Shown here: positions 63,463 to 64,000 of the stretch, piece after piece | Numbering within the stretch: position 1 is the first letter of the stretch | Layout of the letters: the number at the start of each line of letters is the position of its first letter | Source: Paraburkholderia sp. DHOC27 | Lineage (GTDB): Bacteria > Pseudomonadota > Gammaproteobacteria > Burkholderiales > Burkholderiaceae | NCBI RefSeq assembly: GCF_003429005.1 | Contig: NZ_QVQV01000008.1 | Span: forward strand, 1-64,000 | Direction: 5' to 3' | DNA length: 64,000 nucleotides | Notes under the pieces: generated by a model | The model's input: the letters and a program-made list of their open reading frames with translations, nothing else | Databases searched by the model: none | Told to the model about the DNA's origin: nothing | Program-made: the position numbers and the translations under genes

Positions 63463-63690
63463 GATTCCGACTCCTTTTAATCGAACAGAGTGGATCCGGC
63501 GCTGACCCTGCTTGACCGTCATTGCGCCATTTCGTACCCGCCGGATAGTCTCTGTGGTTGATCGACGGTTTCATTTTATATGGCGCACATCGAACCGAAT
63601 AACGGTCTTTTCTAACTCAGTCATTAGCCCAGCTTATACAAACGACGCCAGAGAAAACCGCATGCGGGACTCACCATCACTGGCCAACAC

Positions 63691-64000
63691 TCACACCCAC
63701 ACCGAACTCAGAAATTCGATGAGCACGCGGTTAAATACGTCAGGCACTTCCACGGGCGGCGCATGCCCGCAGTCTTCGAGAACCGCCAATTGCGATCCGG
63801 GAATACCGTCATGGATCTTCAGCCCGAGTTCGAGCGGTGTGATCTGGTCATGCCGCGACTGGACGACGAGCACAGCTGAACGTCCGAGGCGCTCGAGAAG
63901 CGGATCGAGCATGTCTTCGCGCCGCGCCCACGATTCGGCAATCGACTGGATCGCCCATCCATCTCCTGTCCCAAGTCGAGCCGCAAAGAACGCCTCGACG
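63691..64000 (-). CDS. Alpha/beta hydrolase, C-terminal part (cut by window end)
   Basis: The frame is open through the right edge, so the N-terminus and nucleophile are outside. The visible 102 residues are the C-terminal part: cap and acid region (VLVVQSRHDQITPLELGLKI) and the catalytic His (LEDCGHAPPVEVPDVFNRVLIEFL). It likely encodes an esterase- or hydrolase-type enzyme; the substrate is unknown. Confidence 0.75.
   Translation of the reverse strand, partial: VEAFFAARLGTGDGWAIQSIAESWARREDMLDPLLERLGRSAVLVVQSRHDQITPLELGLKIHDGIPGSQLAVLEDCGHAPPVEVPDVFNRVLIEFLSSVWV

Noticed and set aside
1..64000. CRISPR array, insertion sequence or prophage
   Set aside because: No regularly spaced direct repeats of CRISPR size, no transposase or integrase frame, and no terminal inverted repeats were recognised.

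Overview
The window is a high-GC chromosomal segment from a Burkholderiaceae member, most likely Paraburkholderia. I base this on the 5' end of a beta-proteobacterial 16S rRNA at the left edge, GC-rich codon use, the density of LysR/AraC/GntR regulators with dispensable catabolic cassettes, and gene families typical of that group (DUF1993, DUF1289, Lrp-LysE pairs, kumamolisin-like protease). No CRISPR array, tRNA, insertion sequence or prophage was found.

Layout. 1-546: start of an rRNA operon (minus strand, leaving the window to the left) with two well-formed sigma70 promoters. 648-10366: a complete 2-aminoethylphosphonate (2-AEP) locus. Import is by PhnS-PhnT-PhnU-PhnV, transamination by PhnW (divergent), oxidation by PhnY, C-P hydrolysis by PhnA, with a GntR/FCD regulator and an HD-domain protein that keeps the PhnZ-type di-iron ligands. 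A DeoR regulator follows at 10386-11141. 11.3-17.0 kb: a degenerate UbiB/ABC1 kinase, an EamA exporter, a YkuD L,D-transpeptidase, NadE, an RRM protein and a small membrane protein. 17.4-21.8 kb: secreted HNH-like protein, S10 carboxypeptidase and S53 sedolisin. 22-25 kb: small housekeeping genes and an Lrp/LysE pair. 25.2-28.9 kb: an orphan sugar-binding protein, a DUF1479 oxygenase and an AraC regulator.

28.9-46.5 kb is a run of regulator-enzyme pairs: LysR/hydrolase/SDR, two MDR oxidoreductases, catalase-related peroxidase with cytochrome b561 and AraC, a ROK kinase-APC permease-ROK regulator module, DctA, and an SDR with a GlxA-type regulator. 46.6-51.8 kb holds a tautomerase, an actinobacterial-type second valyl-tRNA synthetase with a long leader containing a tiny ORF, and a beta-carbonic anhydrase next to a cyanamide-hydratase-like HD protein with an XRE regulator. 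52.6-57.1 kb is a HutC-type regulator with a polar-amino-acid ABC transporter and a TauD-like dioxygenase. 57.2-64 kb has a MarR-GNAT fusion with clear operators, a tandem zinc-finger ORF, ArgC between two LysR genes, a Tat-exported fluoroacetate-dehalogenase-like hydrolase, a small exported peptide and a hydrolase cut by the window end.

The most interesting points are the PhnZ-like oxygenase inside a hydrolytic phosphonate pathway, the foreign valyl-tRNA synthetase with its leader, the carbonic anhydrase/HD/XRE cassette, the UbiB-like pseudokinase, and the duplicated Cys-rich ORF. Family names come from reading the sequences and from memory of the families; no database search was run.
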